64,000 bases of DNA from Ophiodon elongatus (Eukaryota > Chordata > Actinopteri > Perciformes > Hexagrammidae), in the NCBI GenBank assembly GCA_016806645.1, contig JACSYO010002166.1, positions 208,501 through 272,500 of the forward strand, written 5' to 3'. Of this stretch, positions 63,657-64,000 are shown one piece after another (within the stretch, counting starts at the first letter, position 1; each line of letters opens with the position of its first letter). Made by a program: the position numbers and the translations under genes. The notes under the pieces were generated by a model. That model was given only the letters and a program-made list of their open reading frames with translations, was not told where the DNA came from and searched no databases.

Positions 63657-64000
63657 CCTGTGCCTGCTGCAGTTCAGCCTGGTGGGCGGCCTCCATGCTC
63701 TCCCTCAGCTCCAAGGACACCTCCATATTCAGGTGATGAAGCTCCTCATTGTGTTTGGCAGTCAGCTCTGAAACCATCCTCTCGTGCTCGCGTTCAGTCA
63801 CCTGGGGAAAGACAGAATGGTAGAAGTGACAAGTTGAAAATTATATAAAACATTGCAACATAATGTAAAATGTTAAAGTGAAGTGTTCAGACTTATCAAT
63901 TCTGATACCTGTTTGATTAGGCTGATCTGTCTCTTTTGTTCTTCCTCCACAATAGCCTGCCGCTTCAGCAGTTCGGACTGCAGATGATTGTTGGACTCAG
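36008..64000 (-). CDS. pcnt: Pericentrin (3' part; amino terminus lies beyond the window)
   Basis: A giant coiled-coil scaffold of the pericentriolar material. Exons 3'->5': 36008-36051, 37208-37345, 38182-38309, 38408-38549, 38637-38716, 38791-39014, 39660-39881, 40021-40221, 40353-41144, 41688-41817, 41953-42110, 42205-42480, 42572-42744, 42970-43072, 43194-43528, 43784-43973, 44151-44321, 45376-46404, 46512-46700, 47382-47534, 47785-47958, 48041-48277, 48652-48672, 48963-49070, 49322-49554, 50054-50296, 50949-51111, 51221-51402, 51591-51763, 52200-52360, 54231-54377, 55118-55270, 55607-55711, 56709-56780, 56901-57098, 57242-57695, 58183-58333, 58450-58696, 58822-58956, 59047-59087, 59168-59279, 59799-59909, 60087-60165, 60253-60372, 60639-60765, 61026-61137, 61940-62040, 62383-62689, 62779-62858, 63069-63297, 63658-63801, 63909 onward. 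All phases agree. About 3,295 residues, mostly Glu/Gln/Leu-rich coiled coil. LHEVSDSQDG, QHFLEEVELL, TEFEEQKEAELEDL and DPERSLTEYIHHLE match human pericentrin. Confidence 0.95.
38637..39014 (-). other. pcnt: PACT (centrosome-targeting) domain exons of pcnt
   Basis: Exons 38791-39014 and 38637-38716 encode RYLRAESFRKALVYQKRYL, LLLLLGGFQECEQATL and FRAAVRVVIAVSR, then the basic RMRFLTRKWQRAIRR. This is the PACT domain shared by pericentrin and AKAP9, including its calmodulin-binding amphipathic helix. The later DPERSLTEYIHHLE (38182-38309) assigns it to pericentrin and not to AKAP9. Confidence 0.95.
48652..48672 (-). other. pcnt: 21-nt pcnt microexon
   Basis: The exon encodes FEDLVLQ. A GCTGTAG acceptor lies just upstream and a CTGCAG|GTATGA donor just downstream. 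Both neighbours are phase 0, so the exon can be included or skipped without a frame change. Confidence 0.6.
52361..54230 (-). other. pcnt: Long pcnt intron (1.87 kb), no gene seen
   Basis: The flanking exons join directly as in human pericentrin (QLDTVVSQ then LRAEVGCL), so no exon is missing. It contains a CA run at about 52802-52826 and otherwise unremarkable sequence. Confidence 0.7.
55582..55604 (+). repeat. Short (CA)n run beside a pcnt donor
   Basis: The coding-strand donor of exon 55607-55711 reads GTCTGTGTGTGTG, continuing into the repeat. Confidence 0.9.
63566..63655 (+). repeat. (CA)n microsatellite, about 45 units, beside a pcnt donor
   Basis: On the coding strand, exon 63658-63801 ends CAG and the donor GTTGTG runs directly into this (GT)n. 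The MCVCVC and THTHTH open frames over it are artefacts. Confidence 0.97.

Overview
This window reads as teleost fish chromosomal DNA, probably from a spiny-rayed fish. The genes are vertebrate, the introns are short (mostly 80-1500 bp), CA/GT microsatellites are frequent, and the exons splice together with GT-AG junctions and unbroken phase. I rebuilt the exons by hand, matching reading frame, splice sites and recalled human family members. No alignment or database search was run.

Layout from left to right. Positions 435-705 hold the last two coding exons of an unrecognised plus-strand gene, with its 3' UTR and poly(A) signal near 1084. Positions 1.1-4.0 kb are AT-rich and contain a 25-bp tandem array followed by a short TAACCC tract. 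After that, five genes lie on the minus strand: sp3 (3.99-12.7 kb, 8 coding exons, 643 aa from the first AUG), ola1 (about 14.6-20.5 kb, 10 coding exons, 396 aa), tra2b (22.3-26.8 kb, 8 coding exons, 310 aa), senp2 (27.5-34.6 kb, 17 firm coding exons plus one doubtful, 608 or 630 aa) and the 3' part of pcnt (about 35.3 kb to the right edge, 52 exons seen, about 3,295 residues, amino terminus outside the window).

The genes are functionally unrelated: a GC-box transcription factor, an Obg-like ATPase, an SR-type splicing regulator, a SUMO protease and a centrosome scaffold. They do not form an operon. In human, SP3/OLA1, SENP2/TRA2B and PCNT lie in three different chromosomal regions, so the joined order here is a lineage rearrangement.

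I see no wholly new biological system. The observations most worth checking are a GAA-rich candidate poison exon in tra2b intron 1, loss of the usual first AUG and of the Sp box in sp3, a carboxy-terminal extension of pericentrin, GT repeats abutting several splice donors, and several repeat elements, including a 0.7-kb inverted-repeat element beside ola1.
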